A model generated the notes under the pieces. It had not been told where the DNA came from. It searched no databases and worked only from the letters and a program-made list of their open reading frames with translations. Below, in pieces: positions 12,080 through 24,847 of a stretch of 64,000 bases of DNA. This DNA is from Lycium barbarum (lineage: Eukaryota > Streptophyta > Magnoliopsida > Solanales > Solanaceae), in contig NC_083348.1 in assembly GCF_019175385.1 (NCBI RefSeq), forward strand, positions 2,433,001 through 2,497,000, given 5' to 3'. Numbering within the stretch: position 1 is the first letter of the stretch; every line of letters begins with the position of its first letter. The position numbers and the translations under genes were made by a program.

Positions 12080-12449
12080 CTGCTATTTCAGAACATAGAA
12101 AGAATGAGATAGGAAAACAAGAATGACAGGTAAAAGAATTATCATAAAATTAGGGTGCTGCCTGGGATTTATAGTGGGCTATATATGAATCTAGAAATAT
12201 TTCCTTTCTTTTCTTCTTTTCATTTTGTATTTGCGGGCATCAAATGACCTTTGTGTTCTTGAATTTTAATTGTTGCTAGTGTTCCTAAAAGGTACAATTA
12301 ACAAATTACTCCCTCAGACGAAAAATGAACGATAGCATTTGGATTATGAGGGTCAACACTCAACACAATAGCTGTTATGAAATTAGAAACTGATTTTTTA
12401 ATATGGAAATTACATGTTCAAACTAAATAAATGTGTGTTATAAATAAAA
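12080..12449. other. No gene seen (possible former intron of the TNL relic)
   Basis: AT-rich sequence upstream of the probable splice acceptor. No NB-ARC motif (P-loop, GLPLA, MHD) is found on either strand. Confidence 0.4.
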
Positions 12450-13106
12450 GGTAGAATACCTAAAACTCCTTAAATTTGACATATTTTATTTGATGCCCAC
12501 TAAAATGTTGTGTTGTCTTAATTATCCCCCAATACTTGACTAATTGTTATCATTTACCCCTGGACGCTAATGTGGCAAAGAGCGTGGATACACTCTTTAA
12601 AGAAAAATTGAAAATTAGCTTTCAAGTAGGATATTTTTCAATAGTTGTTCTTGCTTCTTCTTAATATACAATGCACATTTTAACCCAAATTTGTATTGTT
12701 TTTCATTTCTTCTTTATATGTAATGGCTATTTGTTTGAATTGTGTATCTTTCGTTTTTTGGGATAAATCTGTTAAAAAAATGGGTTGAAATCATTATGCT
12801 TATCCAAATATAAAAAGATTTAGCCAAGATAGTAGCGTTCCAACTGTGTGTTTTTTAATTTCTTCTTTAGATGCATTGACTATTTATTTCAACATTGTAT
12901 TTTTCTTTTTTGGGCCAAGCATGTAAAAGAAACTGGTTGAAACTCCATTACTTTTAGTAAAATGAAAAAGTTTAGCCCAAGTAACGGAGTTCAACCTGAG
13001 ACTCGTAAAGAGGATAACTAATAACAAAGAGAGTAATGAAGACACACAAGTTTAGGTCTGCACTGAATAAAACATACCAAGTTTAGGGGAGTTTTTAGTA
13101 TTTGCC
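12450..13106. mobile_element. Non-autonomous Mutator-like element (MULE-MITE)
   Basis: A 657-bp element with imperfect terminal inverted repeats of about 45 bp: the left end GGTAGAATACCTAAAACTCC pairs with the reverse complement of the right end at about 13065-13106. The flanking 9-mers TAAATAAAA (12441-12449) and TAAACAAAA (13107-13115) match at 8 of 9, as expected for a Mutator-type 9-bp target duplication. The interior is non-coding and holds an imperfect tandem duplication of about 140 bp (about 12700-12840 and 12855-13000). Confidence 0.6.
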
Positions 13107-13147
13107 TAAACAAAAAATATTCTTAAATTTATCATATATAGACATGA

Positions 13148-13560
13148 TAGGTAGGTTGGGGCCCAGTCCCGACCACAATACAGTATGTTTTTCTTAGAGG
13201 CTTGTAGACGTATTTTGTATATTCAATATATCTGTATAGTGGCATTGTCCGCCCTTGTCTATATCTTGTATTGGATTTTTCTATTTGCAGAGACGTATGT
13301 TGGCCTTATCAGCCAGTTCATAAACATATACATATATATATATATATGTTGGGATGATCCTATTTTGGAGAGATGTTATTCATTTACAAATTTATAGAGC
13401 TCGGCCTTATCGGCTTGAGATATTATGAGTCGCCTACAATTGGCCTCGTCGGCCAAATAGCTTACATATATATCTAGAGTTCATGAGTTACAGATGGTAC
13501 GCTCGGGGTCAGGTAAGACATTGGGTGCAGCCACGCCTCCCAAGGTTTGGGGAGTGATAA
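13148..13560 (+). repeat. 3' portion of a Tekay-type chromovirus LTR (fragment)
   Basis: It contains the LTR signature AGGCTTGTAGACG, several copies of GGCCTTATCGGC/GGCCTCGTCGGCC-like motifs, and an end GTTTGGGGAGTGATAA that resembles the usual LTR end (GGGTCGTGACA). The same motifs occur in reverse in the LTRs at 46100-49538 and 52450-56123. No PBS follows, so it is a truncated solo or broken LTR. A (TA)n run sits at about 13331-13347. Confidence 0.55.
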
Positions 13561-13659
13561 AATTTTCCCTTGTACTTATCTTGATATGGGAATATACGCT
13601 TTAGTACCAATTTCCCTATCTTAAAGAGTCAGGTTTTGACATTCTTATTGAATACTCGA

Positions 13660-16560
13660 ATCATTCTTTGCTGGTATAACTGAATATAACAAACTGCACT
13701 CATTCTTTTCTCGTCAATCAATGCCAATTGTTCTTATCTGTTGTGGACCCACTCAGCATTGTTCAGTTCGGCCTCCTGGAGTGTCCCTGGTAATTATATT
13801 TCTACTTCGTTTGTGATGAGGGCTTTGGAATCGTACACCAATAGATAAGGGGTTGCCCCTATTGAAGTCCTGACTGAGGTATGATATCCCAACAGGGCCT
13901 AAGGCAATTTCTCGTGCCAAGATTTGTAATTATCTGTCATCTTCCGCAATATCCTCTTAATATTCTTATTGGCAGCTCTAATGGCTCTATTTATTTGTGA
14001 CTGATAAGCACTGGCATTATGGTGAGTGATCTTGAATTGTTCACATATCTCTTTCATCACGTGACTGTTCAAGTTAGCTCCATTTTTCTTTTATGATGGA
14101 GTCTGGCATCCCAAAATGACATACGATGTTGTTGCGAAATAAATCAGCTACTACTTTCTTTGTCACAGATTTGTGTGATGTGGCCTCTCCCACTTGGTGA
14201 AGTAATCGATGACAACCAATATGAATCTGTATCCCTTAGAGGCGACCGACTCGATAGGATCGACAACGTACATGCCCCATGCGTGAATAGCCATGGAGAG
14301 CTCATTGCATTAAGCTCATTTGATGGGACGCAAATCAAATCTCGATGTATCTGGCATTAGTAACATCTTTGTACATACCGACTGCAATCACCTTCCATGG
14401 TCATCCAGAAATAACTTGTTCGTAAGATTTTCTTTGCTAGAAGTAACCTGTTCATATGCATGCCACACGCTCCTATGTGTATTTCTTCAAGCAACCTTGT
14501 AGCCTCTCTGGCATTAACACATCTTTGTAGTCCCAGATCAGGGGTCTTCTTGTAAAGGATTCTTTTCTCAGAAAGAAGTTATTGGCCATTCTTCGAATTG
14601 TCTTCTTTTGGTTACTAGATGTGTCTTTTGGGTACTCCCCAATTTCCAAGTACCTCTTTATATTAGTATACCATGGCTTGTCGTATGGCTCTTACTCCAT
14701 GTGAGAATAATAGGCATGCCGTTCTTTTAAACTTATCTCAAGCGGATCAATGTAGTTCCTCTCTGAATGTTGTATCATGCATGATATGATGGCGAGAGCA
14801 TCAGTGAACTCATTTTGTGCTCTGGCTGTATGTCTAAACTTGATCTTCTGAACCTTTTACACAATCTTTGTGCGAGATGTAATTATGGCAGAATTTTGAC
14901 ATTCTTCGTGGCCCATTTTCCTTGGATTTGGTGAATTAGTAGATTTGAATCTCTTATCACCAACAAATTCTTGTATGTTCATGTCGAGAGTCATTCTGAG
15001 ACCTAAGATGCAAGCTTCGTATTCGGTCATGTTGTTAGTGCATAAAAATTTGAAGTTTACGACCATCGGGGTGTGCTGAGCAGATTCTAATACCAACACT
15101 GCTCTTATTCCAGACCTTCGAAATTGATTGCTCCATTAAAAAACATCCTCTAACTGGAATACAAATCTAAGATATCTTCGACCACAACTGACATTTCTTC
15201 ATCAGGGAAGTATGTTTTGGGAGGCATGTATTCGTCATCAACGGGGTTCTCCACAAAAAGGTCTACCATTGGTTGTCCTTTGATAGCTTTCTGGGTCACA
15301 CATACAATGTCAAACTCGCTCAACAACATTTTCCACTTGGCTAATTTTCCCGTAGGCATGGGATTTTAAAAGATGAACTTCAGGGGATCCATCCTGGATA
15401 TGAGGTGAGTGGTGTATGACGACAAATGAGGCCTCAATTTTTGGGCAACCCATGTTAAAGCACAACAAGTCTTCTAGACCAAAGTGTAATGAGCCTAGCA
15501 AGGTCCTTGCTCAAATTATATATGGCTCGTTCCTTCTTACTGATCTCGAGATGTTGTCCCAGTACGTATCCAAATTCATTTTCAAACACCGATAGGTACA
15601 ACAATAGAGGGTTACCCGACCTGACAGGTACCAATACTGACGGGTTGGAGAGATAATCTTTGATGGTATCAAAAGCCTTCTGGCATTCCTAGGTCCATTT
15701 TGCCAGTGGATCTTTCTTTAACTGCTTGAGCATTGGCTTACATATCACCGTTGATTGTGCTATGAAACTAGTCATGTAAGTTAGCCTCCCTAGGAAGCTT
15801 ATGACCCCTTTCTTGGTGTTCGCCGGAGGTAGATCCTGAATGGCTTTGATTTTGGAAGGATCTAACTCTATGCCTATTCAACTGACAATGAAACCAGTTG
15901 TTTCACTGCTAGTACAACAAAGGCGCACTTGGCCGGGATTAACTTTAAGTCATACTTTCGAAGTATGTCAAAGAATTTTTGTAAATACATCAAATGGTCT
16001 GAACTCTCGTGGGACTTTATGATGACGTCATCCACGTAGACCTCAATTTCTTTGTTATGATGTCATGAAAGATGGTAATTATAGCTCTCATATATATCGC
16101 ATCGACATTCTTGAGACCAAATGCCATTACCTGGTAATGGCAAACCCCACAGGATGTACTAAAGATATTTTCTCCGTGTCTACGTCTATCAAGATTTGGT
16201 GATAACCCGCAAAACAATGCACGAATGATTGTAGTTCATGCTTGGCATAGTTGTCCATGATTATGTTGATGTTTGACAAAGGGAAATTATCTTTGGGACT
16301 GGCCCTATTGAGATCACGGTAGTCCACACATTTTTTATTTTGCCGTCTTTCTTTGTCTCTAGAACAATGTTGGCCAACGAAGTGGCATATTTGGTTACCT
16401 CAATGACATTGGACTTTATTTGCTTTGATACCTCATCTTTGATTCTCATACTTTGATCTGGCTTGAAATTTCTGGTCTTCTGTTTTACTGGACTGAATTT
16501 CGAGGTTAATTAGTAGTTTGTGGGCTATAAAATTTGTACTCAACCCAGGCATATTTGCAT
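13660..16560 (-). pseudogene. Tat-lineage Ty3/gypsy pol fragment (RT, RNase H, integrase)
   Basis: Read from high to low coordinates, this matches the pol of the T1 element at 26751-29760 in order and sequence. RT: MDYRDLNRASPKDNF near 16300, YVDD at 16027-16038 intact. Second, archaeal-type RNase H: TNNMTEYEACILGLR near 15030. Integrase: PSNELNAMSSPW near 14330 and the core down to about 13690. It is dissected by frameshifts and stops into pieces of 60-80 codons; the integrase first catalytic region is frameshifted. LTRs of this copy are not present. It retains a stretch of integrase around 14190-14250 that T1 has lost. The acidic region upstream of RT extends to about 16720. Confidence 0.8.
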
Positions 16561-16799
16561 AAGACACCCATTTCTCGTATAGACATTTCATTTCCTTTAG
16601 CATTGGCCGCACAACTTCATACTCTCTTCTTCATTGTTTTCTTCAACATTTTCATCAACCAAGACACCTTCTTCCACTTGCTTAACATCCCTTTATTTAG
16701 GGTCTTCTTCTTCAATAAACTTTTTAATCAAGACCCTTTCATCATGAAACTTTTATACCTCTAACACTCGTCCGCTTCATGTAGTGCTAGATAGGCAAT

Positions 16800-16940
16800 G
16801 AGACACCACACTACTATCATTCACGGGTTCGTAATTGTATTACTTGGAAGAGCCCCATTTGGCCTTGGGTTGAGATATGTAGCAATTTGACTCAATTGAG
16901 TCTCAAGTTGTTGGATGTATGTGGAATGGGATGCTACAAG
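16800..16940 (-). pseudogene. Ty3/gypsy gag fragment
   Basis: Reading down from about 16935, the frame gives YIQQLETQLSQIATYLNPRP and then NGALPSNTITNP. This resembles the LEXQ(V/L)(G/S)Q(I/L)A...RPxG(A/T)LPSxT motif of retrotransposon gag proteins such as Athila types. The reading stops after about 45 codons. It was interrupted by the LTR that begins at 16949. Confidence 0.45.
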
Positions 16941-16948
16941 GTGGTTTA

Positions 16949-19134
16949 TGTTACACCCCATACTTTCATACGTTAAGTTTCCTCATGAGTTAGTTGCTAT
17001 AGATTGAGAGAGCGGAGTGACCTTTGAGGTCATATGGGATTAGGAATGTCTATCTTGAGTGTATAAGAGTTCAATATCATGTTTATTAGGTATTGAAAAG
17101 TTCCAGGATCAAGCAAATTGAAGAAATTAAATTTGTCGAAACTTTGGGAAAATTTGGCAGAATTCTTGACAAATTTTTGGTCTAAATTTGGGGAGGTATA
17201 TTTTCTAGTATATGAGGAGTTATAGAATGCATAGACTATGCAAATTCAAGTTCAGAGAGTTTTCTTTCCAATGCAACAGACATATCACAAATCCAAGAAG
17301 TACGTTGCAAAATACGGCCCGTACAAAAATATATGATTTCAAGTACAAACCGTATTTACAAATGCAGAAAGGAAATTTTTTATACTGAGAATTGTGGCCA
17401 AGAAATACGGACCATATTTAAAAATATGGTCTGTACTTTTGGCCGTATCTTTATGTCGACTGCAATTCATGTTTTTTTAGATAATTTGTTTGTCCTTTCA
17501 TTTTGTTTCATTTCTCCACTTTCCTTGATCTTCAACTTTCTAGAAAACCCTCTCCAACAATATCTATCAAACCCCTAAGAAAAATCAAGGATCAAAAGAG
17601 AAGATCAAATGTTTATATGTTCTAAAGTGATCATGGAAACTTGTTTGTCCTCTTGGTAGTGGTGTTGGAGGATACTTCAAGGTTAAGCACTCTTCGAATT
17701 GATGTGTTCTTGAGTTTTGAGGTAAGATTCTATCTTAACTCCATGTTTATGAGTTAATATAATGGTTATGCTAGGTTTGGATGGAAGGTTCAAACACATT
17801 TGAGTGTATGTTGAGATGTAATTTAACCTAAGTCATGTTAAAAATATGTTTTTAAGCTAAAACCTTATTGTAAGGATAGTAGTTGGTGTTGAGATTGTAT
17901 TGAGGATGTTATACTTGGTTTAATTGGAAGAAGGAAGTGTATAAGTGTTGTATATAAATCATATTGGGTTGTTTTGATATAAATCTTAAGGTGAGTAGTG
18001 ATGTGAAATTAAAGAGACTTATATGAGGTTGTTGTTATGTTGTTGACTGTTAGGTATGGTGTAGTGACTAAGGAGATTGGAATATTAGCCCGACAGTTTC
18101 ATTTTGGGATTTGGTTGACGACTTGAGGTATGTTAAGGCTAACTTTCCTTCTTTTGACATGATCCTTGTGAGCGAAACATAAATGTAACACTAATCCCTA
18201 ATGATTCTATTCTTAGTAGCTAGGGATGTTCCATGTTGATTCATGTTCTAGAATGTTATTTTAGTAAGTCTTTTTACAAATTCACTATGATTCCTAGAGT
18301 CACTTGTTCATGAAAATGCTATCTCATAATGATGTTCAGAGGTATAATGGCCTTACATTACATCACTCCAACAGGTTTAGAATGTATTCTTATCATATTC
18401 ATGCATTGCATTATATATATATATACACACACACACATGCGCGCGCGCACACACACACACACACATATACACATATATATGTATGACCCCTATACATGCA
18501 CACACAGTATTTATGCATATCATTGGCCCACAGAGGCAGTTCAGACATACAACTTGCATTCATTTCATCCTATGTACTTTTATGTCTCTTTCATGTTACT
18601 TTCATGCCTTACATACTCAGTACATTTTCCATACTGATGTCCATTTTTTTTGGGGGCACTACGTTTCATGCCTGCAGGTTCAGGTAGGCAGGTTGAAGAT
18701 CCGCTCCTGTAGGATGCTATTAAGCTGATGTTGGAGAACTAGTCTTCTTCCGGAGTTGCTGTTGTATTTTTGGTACGTCATATTTTTGTGCATATGGGTA
18801 TGGCGGAGCCCTGTCCTGACCTTGCTATGTCTCCAAAAGAGGCTTGTAGATAGTCATGGTATAGTTAGACGTTGTATGACCCCCTCGGCCTATATTTTGT
18901 TGTATAGTATTTTATGATGGCCATGTCGGCTTGCACAGTTTAGTCCAGGATAGTCATATAGTATGTCTTTTCGAGCTCATCCCTTTTTTAGCATATTTCC
19001 ATTATGATATAGCAGATTTCCATCTGATGAACCTCGAGGTCCACTCTTGTTTAAGATTATGATATGAAAGTATGTTTAGCGGTGCTCTGTCGATAGGACC
19101 CCGGTACTATGGCCCTCCGATTTGGGTCGTGACA
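16949..19134 (+). repeat. 5' LTR of a second chromovirus (Tekay-B), 2,186 bp
   Basis: It starts TGTTACACCCCATAC and ends GGGTCGTGACA, directly followed by a PBS, so it is a 5' LTR rather than a solo LTR. Inside are a 14-nt-arm hairpin (17406-17435), a 74-bp alternating purine-pyrimidine run (18412-18485), and near 18606-18690 a block conserved in the other chromovirus-type LTRs of this window. The 3' partner would lie beyond the window because T1 interrupts the element. Confidence 0.8.
18412..18485. repeat. 74-bp alternating Pu-Py tract, (TA)n(CA)n(CG)n(CA)n(TA)n
   Basis: Strict alternation of purine and pyrimidine for 74 nt, with a central GCGCGCGC flanked by CA and TA runs. The sequence is of the type that can adopt Z-DNA and is prone to slippage. 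Confidence 0.9.
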
Positions 19135-19181
19135 AACTTGGTATCAGAGCAGTTGTATCCTAGGGTTGTCTACAAGCCATG
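19135..19181 (+). other. PBS (19139-19150) and leader stub of Tekay-B
   Basis: TGGTATCAGAGC (initiator tRNA-Met) begins 4 nt after the LTR. Another 31 bp of leader follow before T1 begins at 19182. This places the T1 insertion in the untranslated leader of Tekay-B. Confidence 0.85.
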
Positions 19182-22100
19182 TGTTACGGTTCGCTTTTAC
19201 ACGGGTTAAGGCATAAAAGTTACTATGAGGTTGTTGGTGCTCTAATTGGATTTTAGTATTTTTTTAGAGTCGCCACCTAATTTATCTATGGAAAACTAAG
19301 AAAATCGGGTTTAAAGATTTTTTCAGAAAAAAAAAAATCTTTTGGACCAAAGTTCGAGGTAAGGGTTCTGGTGATTCCCTAGGAAAAGTTTTACGCACCC
19401 TAGTATTAAAGATTCGTAGAATATGGTTGACCTACGAGCTTCAATTGTGATTAACTGTATTAACTTGGTTAAAAGTGTTTAGTTTCCGCAAAATATCATT
19501 TTTATTCATATCATAGTTTCGAGAAAAAAAATCGGCAAAAAATCCCCTTATAAAAAGGGGTTTTGGTTTAGAAAAATCCGCGTAAGTGTTTAACTCACTT
19601 TGTTGCCGGACTAGGATACACTCGAGATTTCTCCCGAGTAGAGTCACTACTATTCTAGTCCTAACAAAATGGGTTTAGTATCTACGGGTTTTTATACGTA
19701 TATAAAAATATGGAGTATATCTCCGATTTGTATACATATATAAGGAAAATACAAGTATTTTTATGATTTCAATTTATTATTTTTGAAGCTCACAGGTCAA
19801 TAATATTCTAAGTCCAAATCCGTCTTAACATCAAATTTGTCCAAGTAAATTCCTCTTTATTTTTCAGTCCATAAAGTTTTGGGCTTCGGGCCAAAAGGTA
19901 TTTTCTTTCCTGAAAAAATTACTCAAGTCCCAATCACAAAATTTTCTTTGCTTTTTCTGGAAATTTCCTAAGTTTGATCTCTTATTAAAAATCTTAGCCC
20001 AAGTTTAAAGAATGCTCATCACCATTTAAAATCACAAAACTGTCCAAAGCCATTTTTTCTTGCTTAGTTCAAATCAGATTTAAAGTCCAATAAGCAGTTG
20101 CAGTTTTTAGTAACGGGCTTAAGGCCCAAAACCACTTTCATTTCCAACTATTTCGTCCAAGATTTTTCCAAAGGGGATAGAGGCCCATAATTTTACCACT
20201 TAGTTCTTTTTAGAAATCATTTAGCTTCATTAAAGTGTTGAACCAGTTTTAAGCCTCAGAAAATAAAAAATAAGTAATAAATTTCATGTAAGTTTGAGAT
20301 TAGTCGAATTTTGAAAATGTTTTAGGCGACTTCCTAAAGATACTAGGTGTTTCCTAAATTCTAAGCATACATAGGGGTTCCAATATTTTACATGCTTTTA
20401 CAATTTACATACACATATGAAATAAAAATAAAGAAAAGTTTAGGCTGGTGGGCCTAACTAAGCCCACTAGTTGCCTATTTTTACCCGTAGGTGGTCCTTC
20501 ACAATACTTCCCTTACTTAAGTTCCGGACTCGATCAAAGAAAGGGCTGGGCCTCAGGCCCAACAGGTCTTATGCAGTAGAAGTCGGCCCAAATAGCCTAT
20601 ATGGTTATCACATGCAACACAAAAGAGAAAGGGTGGTAATGGGTTAGAGAGTATATAATTAACATATCTAATCATAATTATGCAAATAAACACACATATT
20701 AATATACGTTCAACAATTGACTAGTGTAAGATAAAAGGTCCATTCCAAAATTATAAACACGAAAGAAAAACTTAAACCAAACAAACCCAATTTGAAGTAA
20801 CAATGGCCAAGAGTACGGCCCAAATAGAATTAATTAACCACAGATGGAAAGAAAACCCAATATGGCAAAAGTAAGGGGATAGGCCCAAATAAAAACATTG
20901 TCATAATGCAAAGGCCAACCGTTCTGAGCCCCCACAAGTGATATTCTGTGTTTATACCAAATATACAAGTTCCTATAACTGTATACACTTTGATAACTTA
21001 AGTATATCATATGCATATCCCATCCATTTTTAAGAAGAAATTAACATGCCATTTTCAGGGAACAGGTCTGATCTTCTTTTAGCAAATCATGCCACTATTT
21101 ACAAAGGGACACCAGGATTGATTCCAAAGAAGACGAAAAGACATGGCATACATGCCATATATAGTGTTCAAAAGTTCAGAGATATACTAACTAGAAGATA
21201 GGGCAACACATGTCATTCAAGATTAGACAAAGCCATTAGATCATTTTCCCACATGGTAAAAGATGACTTCAAATATCATGCACATGTGAGAACCAAGTTT
21301 TTCAAGCTTTTTAAGCACTTAAACAGAGACAAGTGTTCAGTAATAATTCATGCATGGATCTTAACATAGATTTTATTCATAACTTTCCTTGCCTCAATCT
21401 TAAAAGGTCCTATGGTGTGTGAATTTCACACAAGGGAACCCCAGCAGTCTAGATTGAAAAGGACTAGGCTGAAGTTGGCAAGAGATTCCAAACCCTATCC
21501 TCTTTTATTCCTGGCCCTAGGTAAATCACACCTATGATCCATCTCACACCAACTGACAGCCTCTTATTTGAGCTGTATTATCATATTAATATTAAAACAT
21601 GCATCACATAAGTTCTTAAAGTTGATCCTAGCTAAATACAGATGCTCAGCCAAGTGTCAGCAAAGCCATAAAAGAAAAAATACAATCTCATCTAGGTGTT
21701 TAGCTATAGTTGTGAATATCAACAAAGTTTATAGGATATGACAGAGTCTCTAAAGCTTTTAAGAAAGTAAATGCACCTGCTAGATGGTCTATTTCTATTT
21801 ACAGTCTCTAGTATGGAAATCACAAAAAATAAAACATGAGCTTATACATAAAAGAACAACAGTCAAGCAACATATATTGATTTCTAAGTTCAGTCTCAAG
21901 CTCCCAAGGAAATTATGCACTGCAAGTTTCATATGATGCAACTAAGAGAGCATACTAGTATTCAACAACAACAAAAAAAGGCATGCTCAGGTATGAAGAA
22001 TACTACACCAATATATGTTCAGCCTTAGGTAATCACCACAGAGTTTTGAAGTTCACTTATAGGACTTGGCATGTCACTTTTGAACTACTATGTATAGCAT

Positions 22101-24180
22101 ATCCTTTTATATTTAACTAACATGGAAACATGGATTGGGTGTGCTAGTTAACATGTAAAGAATTTTTATTGCCTATTTTAGAAGTTAAGGACTCAACTCA
22201 AAATGAAGGCACTGTACAGGATGCAAGACACTCAAGCAACAATTCATTTCAAGACAATCAAACAGGGACTAAGATGTGGCCTTCATGTGACCTATTTATG
22301 AAGCAAACTGACAGGATCCTAGCTATTCAAAGCTGCTAAAAAACTAAATTTAGATACATATTCTGGTTAAATGAAGAATCACATAAACCATCGTTTTCGT
22401 TATGTTGAGGACTAAGTGAACCAAACAACTTATGTTAACACCAAACATACCATCTCTAACTTATGAATCGGCATAGGGGACATATTTGTTACTGTTTTAG
22501 GCTAGGGAATACTATATGTTAGTTAAGGATTATCAATCATACCATTTGATTAAACAAGCCAATAAACTGATGCAGATTTATACTGAGGTGATCTCAGATA
22601 ATGCAAATATGAACAAGCATCAAGATTAAGGCTAACTGAAACATAGGCATATATTTGTTCCACTTTATCAAACAGCATTAAGCCTATATTGAAGGTATAG
22701 ATTACATTTTGAACCTCATTCATCATTTTCAAATACCAGGAATATCTTCAGCTAATCACAACAAACATAACAGAGACTAGGTTAATAGAAAAAATAACTA
22801 AGCAGGACTCACGATTAGTAATTAACCCATACAAACTAAACATGATTTAAAACAGGCATATACTAATCTAACTCTTTCATGCTGAACCTAACTAAACAAG
22901 ATTAAATTAACAACTAATCCCTATGAACATGTTTAGATAGGAATTGAACTCATGTAAACATGGTTGACTAATAAATGGCATAACTAAGCAAGGAATGGCA
23001 ATTAACACGTAAAAAATAACTTAAGTTAGTAATTAACATGACTATACTAACAATTTAACATATAGGCAGAAAACAAGTAAGAAATGCTAAAATAACCTAA
23101 AATGAGGGGAAATGCCTCTTGTATGCGCAACCTATTGTCGAGATTTTGACTTGGAAGACCCTTAGCTTCCTCCTCGAACTCAACCAACACACAAACCCCA
23201 AAAGAACAAGAGAAATAAACTCTTTAAAATTTTACTTAAACTCAAAAAAATTAAGGATTTCCAATATTTTGGAAATCTCAGGTATTTTCGAGTTTTTTGT
23301 GAGTATATCGAATCTCAGTATATTCAAACTTGTCCAATAACAAAGAAATATGGCCCCTTAAAATAGAAAACCACAAACCCCCAAACCCTAGGTTCAGCCG
23401 ATGTGGGATAACTCCCCATTTAGGGGTTTCCTCCTCACACCATGGCATTATAGGGCTAGGATTAAATGTATATATAATATACACATGGGTATGCAGGTAT
23501 ACTCATGTATATTCATGTATATATGGGCAGGGAAAATATGCAGAGTTTAACAAATAGCCTAAATTTAAAACGATGTCCACTAATTGGATATTTAAAATAA
23601 GACCCCATTTAAACTAATTGGTCAAATTTAAAAGAAATAATAATAAAAATAAATAAATTTTGTCAAAAGACCCTAATTAAATTGAGCCATGAGCTTGGCT
23701 AGTTCAAATTATTGCCATAATTGGCTAATAACTAATTATTTCGATTACAGTCGCTTAATGACAATTTTTAGAATCAACTATAATTAAAACTTAATCAATT
23801 ATGATAAAATTTCAACAATTTGATTAAACAAGGATTGAGGGGTAAAAATGGTTAATTTACTTAATTAAACATATTCCCTATATTAAACAGAGTATATGCA
23901 AATTGACATTTTAACAATTTGGAAAATTAAGTGAATAATTATGGCAAATTATCCTCTCTTTTGGTTAACTTAGCAAAATTATTATAATTGTGAAAATACT
24001 TAAATTAATTTATGATATTATAGAAATTATTTCATCAAACACAATTGGTAAAATATTATCTAGATAATTTTTATAAAGTTATTTTGACTTTTTAAAAAAT
24101 ACATATTTCACTCTGTTTAATATTCAAGGAATTTGGGTAATTAAATAAAATTATGGGAGGAAAAACATTAGGTGTCAACA
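19182..24180 (-). repeat. T1 3' LTR, 4,999 bp
   Basis: On the - strand it starts TGTTGACACC (24180) and ends CCGTAACA (19182). Bases 19182-19440 align with the 5' LTR piece at 59520-59776, including an A/T hairpin (AAGATTTTTT-CAG-A-run-ATCTT, 19313-19342). A second hairpin (CCCCTTATAAAAAGGGG) lies near 19544-19560. No coding content is seen; the rest is AT-rich. A run of TATA-like motifs (23470-23525) could hold the promoter. Confidence 0.85.
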
Positions 24181-24181
24181 A

Positions 24182-24191
24182 CTGCCCCTTC
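24182..24191 (-). other. T1 polypurine tract
   Basis: On the - strand GAAGGGGCAG lies 1 nt before the LTR start TGTTGACACC. Confidence 0.7.
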
Positions 24192-24847
24192 GGTGTTCGG
24201 GGATGGCGGGACCATCCCTGTGCAACAAAATTTGACTAACCCTGATTATTTACTGACCCAACTTATACCACCTTTCATGTTCATACAATTTTTCAAAATA
24301 TGTGGCCGGACCCTGGTTTCTGGGTTTCCTACATATCTCCGGTTTTATGAGAATTCAGGCAGTTTGTAGTTCGACTCAATTATGACTTCTAAATGTAAAA
24401 TTAAAGAAATCTAAAATTTTTTGGGTTATTAAACTAGGAAATTCGGAGTGATTGGTTGGAGTGTGGCTGACTCTCTGGTACTGAGTCCGCCTACATATTC
24501 CTATTTTTGGGAATCAAATCACTTGTAGTGCAACTTGATCGGAGGAAAAGGGTATCCCTTATGTGGGAATGCCTTTATGTGTGCCAGTGTGTATCCGACC
24601 GATAGTGGAATAATAAATACAAACAAGGCACATAAGCAAATAGGCAATCTTGTGTGGTTGAGCATGGTGAGGAGTGATCTTCCAAGTCCTGGCCGGAGAG
24701 CTTGACTCTCATGGGCACCTTATCTCTACCGACTGCGTAAGAAAGTTTCACGTTTTCTTCGCAATCTGTCTGGATTTAATTTGATCAACCTACTCTATTT
24801 GGCGGCCACAAATGTGCTTCTATCTGCCGAGTAACATTGATTTTTAG
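24192..24847 (-). other. T1 3' UTR, non-repetitive part
   Basis: No coding sequence is seen. It carries scattered CCTACATAT(C/T)CC-type motifs common in Tat-element untranslated regions. Confidence 0.5.

Noticed and set aside
18304..18637. Open frames rich in Thr-His and Ile-Tyr
   Set aside because: Translation of the (CA)n(TA)n microsatellite.
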